A stretch of 64,000 bases of DNA from Pomacea canaliculata (lineage: Eukaryota > Mollusca > Gastropoda > Architaenioglossa > Ampullariidae): NCBI RefSeq assembly GCF_003073045.1, contig NC_037590.1, forward strand, positions 20,053,708 to 20,117,707, read 5' to 3'. The notes under the pieces were generated by a model. It ran no database searches and was not told the DNA's origin. It was given only the letters and a program-made list of their open reading frames with translations. Made by a program: the position numbers and the translations under genes. Positions 36,100 through 47,500 of the stretch are shown here, piece by piece; position 1 is the first letter of the stretch; every line of letters starts with the position of its first letter.

Positions 36100-39000
36100 G
36101 ATAATATCCTCGGGCAGTTGCGAGTAGTGTCAAGTGGTGCCAACATGTCGATACTATTTCCCTGCGGTTATGAACCTAAATTGTATTTTTTATTCTCAGC
36201 GCATGACCGCAACTTGAATGGCAAGTCGAGTGCTCTTGGATTTTTCTGTTTGTTTTCGGTGCAGTGACAATACTTGTCTTCTAAGATATATCTGAGGCTT
36301 GCCACATTATTAAAATATAGAGAGAAAATAAAGGTCATTCAATACTTTCTTCTGCTGTCAATTAAAAAAAACCCTGCAAGAAATCAACAACTTAGCACCT
36401 AGGCAAACCACCAAACAACCAGCCAATAAAACCTCCATCCCACCAATCAACCATTAACAACCCATCATTGGCTGACCCATTTATCTATACAATAGCAAGA
36501 ATAAAAAAAAACAGCATCGATGCCTATAGTGCAGTGACAGAATACATTTGCCCTGCATGCTTTACTTCTTACCACTCATTTCTATCTAAAAGTGAACCCC
36601 TGACGTTTCAGATTAAACTTCATCTCCTGATAGAACAACGCAGCGCATGGGTTGTCTCCTGATGATAGAATGTAATGTCTTAAGATGGTAAGACTAACTT
36701 ATGTTCCATCTCCTCAAGACAGGCCGAAGCGCTTGTGGTGCTTTTAGGTCGTCTTTTCTCGGACAAAAGGACGTTAATTGGCAGGGTAATAATTTGCGGC
36801 GATATTTGTTTATTTGCTACAGAACGTCAGAAAGAAAACAACCGAAGGTAAGTAATATTGACCAACGCAAAAAATTGCGTACAGTACGCATTAAAGTCGG
36901 AGGACCCTTCAAAATTTGGGCAAAGAACAGGGACCCCTTAAAAATCTGAAGAAGGGGTCCCTGGGACCCCAACGAATTTAGCCTTAGCAGAAGCCCTGTT
37001 GACGTGAATTACTAATGACCTACATCATCCATTCTACCCGCCCGTAAATGTACTTAAAGACTCCGGGGTCATTGACTGACATTTCAATCCGTTTACTTTC
37101 AAAACAATATTGCCAGAGCACAAAAAGTATTTTTTTAAAAAAACTAAAGGAACAACGCAAAAGGCAGACGCAACTGACAGCACAATCACACAAAGCAAAT
37201 TGTTTGCGTCTGGCATCAGAGACTACGAATATCTGCATCTGCACTTAAAGGGAAGAGGAAGTGCAATAGTTAATTTTGTTTAAATGATAGATACTGATAT
37301 TCTGAGTTATATCTGAGGACAATTTCAGGTTTATTTACAATCACGTCTGAAACGCAGCTTCGAGCCGACAATACATCATGGCGGTGTATACTTGAACAAT
37401 GAACAGCCTCAGACCTGTGTTTTAAACGTGATTTTAAGTTAACAATTGTTTTGTAACCAGAAATTTTGCATAGATAGAATTCAAACCGACAGGTGTAGCC
37501 AAATTTACATTTTACCTGCTTTCCATAAAAAATTTGTATTTCTCTCGACTGTTTGACTTTCTTCTCCCTTTAACAAGCGACACACCTGTTTTCGAATCAA
37601 GGGAAAAACTATTGCTTCTTTTGCGTTACTTTCTTCGACCAAGAATGTTATTTACACTAGGCGCTTGTAATTGTATTGAGGAGGAAGAGGAGAAAGAAGA
37701 AGAGAAAAATAATCCTTGTAATATTGGTCACGTGTGCCTAAAACAACAGCCTCGGACGCGTTCGACCTTTATTTTCCCCGAGTAGGGCATTGTGCCGATA
37801 ACTATACAAAAGTTTCCCTGAAGTGGCAAAAGGATGATCACAAAGAGGAAATCATTAACGGCTTTCTGCACATGGATCGCCCGAGGAGACCAGTTTAAAA
37901 TATAGACGGATGAGGTAGTACGAAGTATCTTGTGGAAGAATTACATATGCATGTGACCTACTCTCGCCCCCCCCCCACCTCCACCAAAAAAATCTCATCG
38001 CTCATGTACCAGAGCTATGTCGATGCTCACACCCACACACAAAACAGTCGAAATGTCTTCAAACACAACTTCACTGTAATGAATTTAAACGCCAAACCTT
38101 TTTTTTCAATGACAGTTCAGCCACTAGTGACGTGGGGAAAAAAGTTGCACACTTTTGGCTGGCGCCTTTAGGAGGAGAGCGTAGTGCTACTTTGTCGACA
38201 TCGAAGTGGATTTTCAATTTCAGTTTTTGTTCTATCAAATATCAAGTTACAGAGTGTTAATTACTCTCGTCTTGTTTAGATTTTTAAAAATGGGCTTGAT
38301 TCGAACTTTGTGTGTGTGTGGGCTTGATTAAAATAAAAGGTGGACGATTACGACACGTCATGTTGAATTATTAAAATGTATTACTGTTTCGTAAGCAAAT
38401 TTTACCAGGAATTACTTTTATTTTCATAAGTTCAAGTTAGGCAAAATTTATTTACATTGCAGATAAAAAAAAATTGTTTTAATGTTATCCATGTGAGTGC
38501 TGACCCAATAACTACACCTGTAATCGATGTAATATAGCAACATTCTAAAACAACTTTGATAATAAAATAGAGAGGAAAAATTTCAAGCGATCAGTACAAG
38601 CAACAATAATAAACACGATAAAAAATTCTACTGGATACTATACTTTCATGCTGAAACAACCGATTTGAAAATACACTACTTAATTTAAAACAAGACATGA
38701 AAATGTCACTTTCGTACACTTTTAACGTCTAAAGAAACATGAAAATTCGCACACACTTCACCAACATTTTATTTTTACGAAATAACCGATTAAAGCTTTC
38801 TTACTGTTGTTCTTAATTCATTAACAGATATCACACTTTTTATTTTTGGAAAAAGTTCAGTATTCCGTATCCGACATCTGCGAAATAAACAACTTCTCCA
38901 GAAAATCTGTTCAAAGCCACAATTTGAACAGGCTATTGGTAAGAAAAAGTTTATAAACGCCCAACTGTAGGAAAAATGTACGATGGGCACACTCCCATCT

Positions 39001-39100
39001 GTGATGCTGTGCTACGAAGCTTTTATTTTTGTTATTAGATACTTGTAACCTCATTTACGTTCACAGTTCCATAAATACCCAGAACAAATAGTAAACCTCG
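36100..39100. other. Gene-free stretch
   Basis: Contains the hairpin above, an acidic-codon GAGGAAGAGGAG tract at 37.68 kb and AT-rich DNA. A 66-codon minus-strand frame at 38790-38990 has no motif. Nothing else supported. Confidence 0.45.
36928..36963. repeat. Perfect 12-bp inverted repeat (hairpin)
   Basis: CAGGGACCCCTT and AAGGGGTCCCTG are exact complements separated by 12 bases. A further GGGACCCC follows at once. It could be part of an old repeat; no transcript context is visible. Confidence 0.85.
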
Positions 39101-39106
39101 ACAATC

Positions 39107-39353
39107 TATATAGGAGGCGTATCTCTGTGCTTCAGCCAGTATCTAAACCGGAAGTAGCTGTGCCCAGATACCTTCCGCGCATATTTTTCGCGCACGTAGT
39201 TACGGAAAGGTCCATAGAGTACAATTTGCGCGTGCAGGTAAAGCCTTGTGGTTGCACGAGTCGCGTCTGCGCCAGCGAGCCACCGCGCGTACAGACCAGC
39301 AGCGAGAGAGAGAGAAGAGCTGACGAAAGGGAGGCGACTGTAAGCAACAGGAG
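39107..39353 (+). promoter_or_regulatory. Candidate promoter and 5' UTR of the GPCR gene
   Basis: TATATAGG at 39107-39114 is followed by about 240 bp of CpG-rich sequence (for example TTCCGCGCATATTTTTCGCG) that differs from the AT-rich surroundings. It leads to an ATG at 39354. A start site about 30 bp after the TATA would give a 5' UTR of about 215 nt. The link to the receptor exons 5 kb downstream is inferred from phase and orientation only. Confidence 0.4.
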
Positions 39354-39452
39354 ATGCCAGGGTCGGTGGAAACTTTGACAGACAGAGCATCTGCAGCATC
39401 AGAGAATGACCGGCTCCAAGACATCATACCCCCTTCCTCACCTGCCCTCCAG
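39354..39452 (+). CDS. Candidate first coding exon of the GPCR (extracellular N-terminus)
   Basis: The ATG opens a frame, MPGSVETLTDRASAASENDR and onward, that reaches CCAG/GTGACT after 33 codons in phase 0. Joined to the acceptor TTTTTTGAAAAG/GTC at 44590 it gives a 375-aa receptor whose first membrane helix starts near residue 51. A second pairing also works in phase: GTGAG/GTAAGC at 39511 with GGCCAG/GGG at 44607, giving 389 aa. The stretch is polar and acidic, as receptor N-termini are, but lacks an N-glycosylation sequon. The certain receptor exons contain no in-frame Met before helix 1, so some upstream exon is required. Confidence 0.4.
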
Positions 39453-40940
39453 GTGACTAAAATGCTCATCGTCTGCAACACCGTGTGTCCACGAGTTGAG
39501 TTTGTCGTGAGGTAAGCATTTATACAGTAAGCTTGTTTGTTCGTTTGTTCGTTAATGGTTATAACGCATTGAATATTTGATTCTTTCTGTCATGTACACG
39601 TTCAAGTGAGCATTCCGTCTTCGTAGATGCGCGTGGGTGTGTCTGCGTGCATACTCTGTTTCTGTTTTGTGATTTTGCTTGTGTGTAGGCGTACCTATAC
39701 GGCCTTGCATAATAAGAGTGGGTGTATTACTCGAAGACATCTCAATTTTGGTACAGAGGAAAATGCCTAAAGCAATAATTTGAGTATCTTGTTTTCAGGT
39801 CTGGCGAGAAGGAAATAAAAAAAAAAAATCAATAGGGTGATTTCGGCTTACTATCACCTCAGTGTAGTCTGTCTAGAGAAAAGGCGTGTCTTGATAATAT
39901 AGGAAAATGAGTTCTTTAAATTTTTAAGTTAGTTTTTTAAACCTCATCTCATTAGATCAGGAACAAAGGAAGCTGACGAAGCACGAATATAATTAGGTCT
40001 GTTATTTGTATAGCGATATTTCTTCTATCAGGAACACTTCTACCAGAATAAGCTGAAAAGGAGTGTGATTAGATGCATGTATCAATAAAAGGAGAGCACT
40101 GGAAATACTCTCATAAAAATAAGCCAAACAAAAGAAAATACTTTACAATGTTCAAGCATCTTAATTTAAAAAAAACTGTCGGCAGAATTTTGCAGCCACA
40201 GCAGTTGACGAATCAACGCCAAACGGGGCGGACATTTCAAACACTAGCAAAACAACAGCCTTCCCTATTCACAATTTTTTAAAAAACCATGGATGTCATA
40301 GATCCTAGTGATTGTAGAACTAGCAAACTTTAAGTGGTTACACCTTTTCTTGATTGTGATAAGACACAATAGTGTGGAGCTTTTTAGCTTCTCTAAACGA
40401 AACAAAACAAAAACAGGTTCTCCATCACTTCTTGGTGGACCGAGCAAGCCTGAATCGGCAACTTTATTCACCAAAGAGGAACGAACTACCAACTAATAAT
40501 TATATTTTCTCTTCAGTTGACAATCAAATGGTTTGAAAAAAGAGAAATAATCCATGCAGATTTATAATCACGGTTGCCCCACCCTCACCTTAGACCATAG
40601 CAAACTAATGAAACAAAGTGGTCGATTGATGGATTTTTGTTCGCAGTTAAACGGTGCAGTCGGTGTAGTTTCACGAAGTGGCATGATCTATCTCTTAAGC
40701 TTGGTTCCAGAAGCAAAGAACCTCAGTAGGCGGTACCAGCGAACTCTAACGAAGTAGCAACAAATTGTAATGATCATCCAGTTTAGCTGATTGCTACCGC
40801 CAGACATCCAGCTAGAGTTTATGACTTTCTGTGACCCTGGGTGCTGAGTGATATTCCATGTACTCAAATTCATGAACTTGCAAACGCATGCGCTGCCGTT
40901 TGTTTGCATTTGACTGGCACTGAGCTTACAAACATGATGA

Positions 40941-41435
40941 TTATACAGCGCGTGCCACAGTAGCCTGTCTTCTATAATAGGGACCAGTAGATGGTGATGC
41001 AGGAGATAGCGCAGAAGAAGACAGGTCAGACAAATTGAAAAGATACAGCGTGGACCACTTAAAAGTAGCCAGCCTCTGGTCAGTATTATTTGAGGCAGAC
41101 AATGTTTGTGGCCTTTTCTGTAGTTTTTCAGTCCTTCCGACCTGTCTGTTTCTGCGCTGTCTCCATGCATCACTATCTACTGGTGTAGCATAGAGACAGA
41201 GACATAATTTTATAGAGCAGGTTTTGCATTTATTACAGAGTAATGTGGTCACAATATTGACTGAAGATGCAATCAAACATGCCATGAACATGGTAATGTT
41301 TGAAGTCATAAAGTACACTGACATTAGCCCAGACATTCTCCAGAGGAAGATTCGCGTACAAAGCAATAATCACAATTAAACTGATTGATGGCGTACAATA
41401 TGGAATATCGACCCAGAAAATAGTAAATAACATAC
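40941..41435 (-). pseudogene. Possible decayed GPCR fragment (TM6, TM7 and C-tail), one frameshift
   Basis: After a plausible acceptor (ATTGTCTTCAG) the minus strand reads MLFTIFWVDIPYCTPSISLI, then IALYANLPLENVWANV. A shift of one base continues SVYFMTSNITMFMACLIASS and VNIVTTLLCNKCK, followed by about 75 polar codons to a stop. Order and spacing resemble helix 6, loop 3, helix 7 and the tail of a class A receptor (FWxPY ... N(P/I)xxY-like). The motifs are imperfect. It lies on the opposite strand inside intron 1 of the intact receptor and is not a copy of it. Confidence 0.35.
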
Positions 41436-43751
41436 TGAAGACAATTAGAATGTCATCTAGTGCAATAAACGGAGCTAAACATCACGATTTACACTATAAT
41501 TATGGAAGATAATGGAATATTGAATATTCATAAACCTCGATACATTTGCACAAAATGGTTTTTCAAACGATTGACACTGAATAAAAACTAGAGACTTTGA
41601 GAAGTGGCTGAGTGGCAGTTTACTGCGTTGGATGTTCGCACTCTAGAATTTATTTCAAGAATTTCGGTTAAGTCAGTCGCTGTCAATTTATAAAATCTGC
41701 GTGCATTCACCGATATCTCTATGCCCGTGTTCCTTCACTGATGTATGGCAGTAGACAGAAGGTTCTGGAGCATCCTGCCCAGTTTTCGATTAAAAAAGAA
41801 ATAAATGGTTTGCCGATATGTATTGTATAATCAACTAGCACAATGTGGCAGAGAAGAGTAAGTCATCGGCTCAGACTGGGTTAATAAGCCAGGACTAGGG
41901 ACGGGAGGATGCTTCGAAGGAACATTTGTATACAGTCGTAAACCCGCTTCCTTCTTGGAGATCGTTTCAGGCTTGAACAGCACTCACGCCTGTTCCCTCT
42001 TTATCAGATTCTGAAGTATCGTAAAACTGCTTAAAATGTAAACATATAAAAGTGACAGATGTAGTCTTCTTCGCTAAGTTTGGTAAGCTGTAGAATAATT
42101 AAAGGGAAGCAAGAGAGCTGTAAAAAAAAAACCCAACAAAAAACAATTGTCTAAGACACTTTGAAAGTAAACTTTTCATCCTCTGAAAAGAAACAGATGG
42201 CACAAAAGGTTTCTAGACAACACAGAATGTTTTAAAGTTTAATCAAGTAGCGAACCAAAAACATTGGAAGCTTGAACATTTTTAGTCTGTCCAGCATGAA
42301 AACGCTACCTTGTTCGCAGATTTAATACTGTCGTAAACCTGAAAAAAGCCGCCATAAATGCCATGCATTTGTTTAGATGCGAGTGAAAAAAAAAACCAAA
42401 AAAAAAAAAAAACAAAACAAAACGAAGAAAATTCATCTTTGCTTTGTTGTTATTTTTTTCTGCTACATTCCCGATTTCATTTCTGTCCTGTTACTAGTTT
42501 AGAGTCTATCCATTTATTACCACAGAGTGTGTATTGTGATCGAGTTCATTTCCCGTGACTCATTCACAAGAGTGAGTGATTAATTTGACTCTAGTGAAGG
42601 GTTTCTTTGAATGTTCTACTGGACAGCATCTGGACCTGACCTAACATATCATGGTCACGATAATCATTATCGCTGTACGTTGTCCTGAAAGGGGAAGTCA
42701 GTATGGATCCGATGAATAACTATTACCATGTATCTCTAGACAGATATCTCAGAAGTCATTTACAACATCGACTTAAAGGAAACGACGCACCTAGTTAGTT
42801 CAAAATAAAATTGCTCTTTGTGTTACAAAACAAGATTGTTGACACCTGTTAAAATCGGATCAGACATGACAGTCTTTTCCCTTTCTGACTGCAACTGCTT
42901 CTCCATCCTGGTCTTTGGTGCTCTTCTAAACTACTAACAACTAGAATATTATTCAATGCAAAGGATATGTCACCTTAGCGATGATAGTTCTTCCTCCTTC
43001 CTTTAACAATGATTGTCTTGTCAAAGGGTTACTTAACGTCCTTGAAGACATGATGAGCTTACATTAGCTTCTTCTATTGTTGTTTATTATGTACTTTAAA
43101 CGAAAAAAATATCTGGGATTTTGTTCTCTTATAAATATGCCAAGCAGACTGTAAAATTGTCCCTCCCTGGATTTAGGTTTGTCAGCACAGTTGTAGCTTT
43201 CACTCGGCTGTCGTTTATACTGTTATTTTATAGGAAGCCGCCCTTCCTCAAAAAAAGATACTGAGGGGACAAGAATGTGAACATCGTTCACTGTCAGCAT
43301 GGAGTTTGCCCCCCAAAAAGCCGAGCATCTTCCAACTGTTCGGCCCCTTTGCAAATGTCTGGTTACTGTTCTGCGTCTGTCATGCTATCGTCTGCTCCAG
43401 CTGTCTTTCTCATCCACCTGCGACATCCCTTCTTTCTCCCCATCTTTCCGCGAGATAAGAGAAGCTGACCTTATCAGTGGCGGCTGGCCTTTCTGTGTGT
43501 AAAGCTCTTAACCATACTTATTTAGTGTTTGCTTAGATTTTGTAGGATCTTTTTCTTGTCTTATCTTATGTCATGGATCGAGCCCAGACGAGTTGTGGAT
43601 TTGAATTACTTGGTTGCGGAAAAACGTTACCTGAGAGGTTTTGCACGTGGCTGGCTGGGTGGATGAAATGAAAACACTGTCAACCATTAGACATGGTGTA
43701 GTATTAGGTTTGTGTGTCTAGTGGGGTGCACGTGTGTTCTTAAGACAGAGC

Positions 43752-43870
43752 AAAGCTCAGTACGAGATACTTTCTCCCCAACTGTAGTTTAATATATCTC
43801 CTTCCGTTCTCGAGATGCGTGTCTAAAAAGCATTATCATGCACAGAAAGAGATAAAACCTCTGACGGAAT
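43752..43870 (+). repeat. Dispersed repeat family A, copy 2 (left arm of an inverted pair)
   Basis: Starts AAAGCTCAGTACGAGATACT and includes CTAAAAAGCATTATCATGCA followed by CAGAAAGAG. The last block is repeated in reverse complement in copy 3, about 110 bp to the right. Confidence 0.75.
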
Positions 43871-43976
43871 GTTTGCCGATAGGTATGTCTAATGAATTTA
43901 GTTCTCCTACTGTCTGAAGCCATAACTACACAAACGTACCCATGTACAAACCTGACCTCCGTATATTTACCTATTT

Positions 43977-44090
43977 CTGTGCATGATAATGCTTTTTAGT
44001 ATCTCAAGAGTATGTTTGCAGGCAAAATCTAGAGAACAGAAGTAGGTATCCACCCAGATTTGGAGAAGCATCTTGCATCACGCACCAAAT
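43977..44090 (-). repeat. Dispersed repeat family A, copy 3 (right arm, reversed)
   Basis: CTGTGCATGATAATGCTTTT at 43977 onward is the exact reverse complement of the block in copy 2. Toward 44085 the reverse complement gives GCAAGATGCTTCTCC, the family start. The two copies are therefore arranged tail to tail and could fold into a long hairpin in the receptor pre-mRNA (intron 1). Confidence 0.75.
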
Positions 44091-44589
44091 TTTACCTCAT
44101 TAACATAAAATGGACACCCTACTAGAACTTTAAATTATGTTCACAACCCATGCCTATTGCGTAGAGAAACTGGGAGCATTACTACACATCACAGTGCCAA
44201 AATTATGGTAGTCAAAATGAAGCAGAAATCTCAGGAATTATAAAAGTATTAACAGCCTTTCCTTCTTTCTTCTCACTCCATCCCGTCTTGCGAGCTTTGC
44301 TCAACGAAAATAAGTCTCTTGAGCCTACACAGGTTTCTTGGTGTGAGGAAGAAGAGGATAAACAAATCCCAAAATCCTTTTATAGTGATGGTTGACACAT
44401 AATGCTAAAACTTGAGGATTACATACGAACTGATGGCATGTGTTTCACGCCACTGGATACGTTACATAGCTAAATAATGAACTCTCACAGTACTTTTTTG
44501 GTCCTGTAAAAAAGGTTTTCTTGTTTCTCGATGCAGCTTCAGCTGAAAGTGTTTTTTTTTTGTGTGTTTTACACTTTTTTTTTGAAAAG

Positions 44590-47500
44590 GTCGTGACGTC
44601 GGCCAGGGGAGACCATTGTCATGAACCTGTCAGCGGCGAGTGGATTTTCATCGTGATTGTCGGCCTCCTGTTGCTGGTGTCGGTCGTGTGCAATGTCCTT
44701 GTCATTCTCGTCATCATTCGCAATGCCAAGCTTCGAAATCCGACCAACATCCTCATCTGCAATCTCTCCATTAGTGACCTCTTGCTGGCTTCTGTTGTTT
44801 TGCCGCAAAATCTTCACGACATCTCGCACGCGAAGAACTACAACGAAGGTGAGTGCAAAGATGTCAGTTCTGTTATCAAGTCAAAAGTGAATTCTATTTA
44901 CACATTTTCTTATGTAACAAAATTCGTATATTTTTTTTTCAATTTTTGTATAAATTGGTCGCACTGCTTCTTGCTTAGTGTTTGATTAAAGAGTAAAGCA
45001 GAAAAAAAGCTAGAATAAATGAAAAGAATGAATGAAAAAGAAAATTCGAGCGAGAATGGAAAAAATCTCAGATAAATGGACGAAAAGATGAATGAACCTC
45101 TCTGATCAAATTGATTTACCGTCCACATAGAGAAGCCACCAACCAATGACTGAAGGTTACTCATCAAAGCATCTTTGCAATGACGGCTTCTTAATTGAAA
45201 AAAAATTAATGTATTCCGTTAAAATAAACAGATAAAATAAAGAAGAAATGTTAAAAAAAAAAAAAAAAATGTAGGCGAGTGAGAAACGTGTCTTGAAGTT
45301 CTTACAAGTTGGTCTGAGATTATAAAGAAAACAGAATTGTTTTGACCCAGTGGTCCAGGAAACAAAACTCTCCTTTCAGATGCGCTTGGAGACATCAACC
45401 AAAGTGAAATCATTTCAGATGACTGGACAAAGCGCTCTACACGACACTGTTTCTCAAAATGACTGAAGCACTTACACCATCTGTGTTCTCCAGTTCATTA
45501 GGAAAAGAAAATAGTATTCGGGGTGAGCTTTCAAATCTCGTGCTCACTGCCACCAGGTCCTCGTTTCGTTTTCCACTTGCACTTGGCACCACCCACACTC
45601 TATAAACTTCTCGTAGGGCACAGACGAGTAAAAATGTCCAGCTGCTTAGTGCTAGAGGAAGTGTCTTAATCCGTCTGAAATGAGATCCATAAATTACTGG
45701 CAGATGTTCCTCTGTTTCTCCTGCTTTTGGTTGCCGAGAAGATTTGTCGCATCGTCTGCACGAAGTGAAATATATCTTACCGGCGGCTTAGCGAGGGTAG
45801 GGATGGAAAGGAGACAATCACTGCTGAAGACAGACTAGAGATCTACGAGACGAAAGGAGCATCCTATCGTCTTCTATTTCATCATTCGTGCCACTGACAT
45901 GCTTAAAATGATGTGGTTATAAATCTGAATGGGTAATCGTTTTTATATAATAATCTATTTGTCAACTTGATGACCACCCCTTACAATTTTTAAAGCGTTC
46001 CTCAAATCCGCAGTGTTTATGTTCATATTTAGTATAAACATGGCATAGGCATCCTAGGGAAATGAGAAAATATATTTCTTTGCTGATTCCCGATATAGTG
46101 TATTTATCCACAGTAGCTTTGCATGCTTATATTATGCAGTCGTATTAAATATCTGTATTAATGGTCAGTTAACAGTTTCCAGAAGTGTAGAACGTTGCAC
46201 TGCTTACATACCCATGAACACGGGCATGTGAAATTCACCAAATTCATGCACAAGAGTGAAAAAATTACGACATGGACTATTCGAGGACTATTTAATGTCT
46301 TCACATCTGGTATTCATGACCTGCTTGCAATTTATTTTCCTCCTAATACAGACAACCGAGGTAGCCCGCGTTAGGTCTGGTATTTCGACTGGCGTATGTC
46401 GTTCTTCATCCAAAATGTTGAACAGCTGAGGTGATAGGGATCACCCTTGACGGATACTTGCTGTCGTGTGAAAAATGCTCGTAATTGGTTAACCAACATG
46501 ATTCAGCATATCAATGCGCTCGTAGTGCTTTTATACAACGCTTTAATGACGTGGACGATGTTGAACCTCTTCGATATTGAATTTTCGCATCACATGCCAA
46601 AGATCCTTCTGTAAGACTGTCTAAAGCCTTTGTAAGTCCACGAAGCTTGAGCAGAGGTTCCACTGATGCTTATGATGTTTCTTCATCAGAATGTGACAAT
46701 TCTGCTTAACTGTGATCCTACCTGGTCTATGATCCTACCTTGATAATCTCGTCTACATAATGGTAAACTCACCCACAACGTTGTCTTTATGAGTGTAGTT
46801 CAGAGTATAAACTTGGACAATAGGGACATTGTTCAGAACTGACAGGGTAGGAGGGGGGATTGGTGTTTTATGCCGATCCAGCAACTAAGGCTGTAAGGCA
46901 AGGCAGCCAGTCCTGTAAACAGATGCCACATGCAGAGAAAGAACAACGTGCCTAGACGAGTGCTGAACCCAGGACAGCCAAACCTCACTGTATTGGTGAC
47001 AGGCGTTAACCGTTACTCCACCGGACCGCCCAAGAACTGGCAGAGACGCATAAAGATCAGTCTGCTAGATATGGTGATACGGCTGATAACTGCTATGAGC
47101 ACTTTACTCTGTTCGAGGAAGTGTACGCCATGCCCGTGTCTGATGTCTTCCCGACTGTACCGGAGTTTATGACCTTCGTTGTTATCTCCCCATATCACGG
47201 CTATGTGACTTTCGCCAGTCTCACAATGTCCCACTGGTACCGTTCTGTTGCTTCCTTTGTCTCAGTTGTAATGTAAGGGCATTCCACGTACCAACGGATA
47301 TTACTTCTCTCGAGTTAATGTAAATCTGCTTTAGTTCCAGAAGCACATTTCGCTGTCCTCATCCTAGTTCTGGTAGAGTGTGCTGTCGTTCGTTAATCCG
47401 AGCATTTGCTGATCTATCATGACATTTCTACTGCGGCAAATATCCATGTCTCTGGGTTTGTACACTTGGTGGTGCCCATCTTTCTCTCCAAATAAAATAC

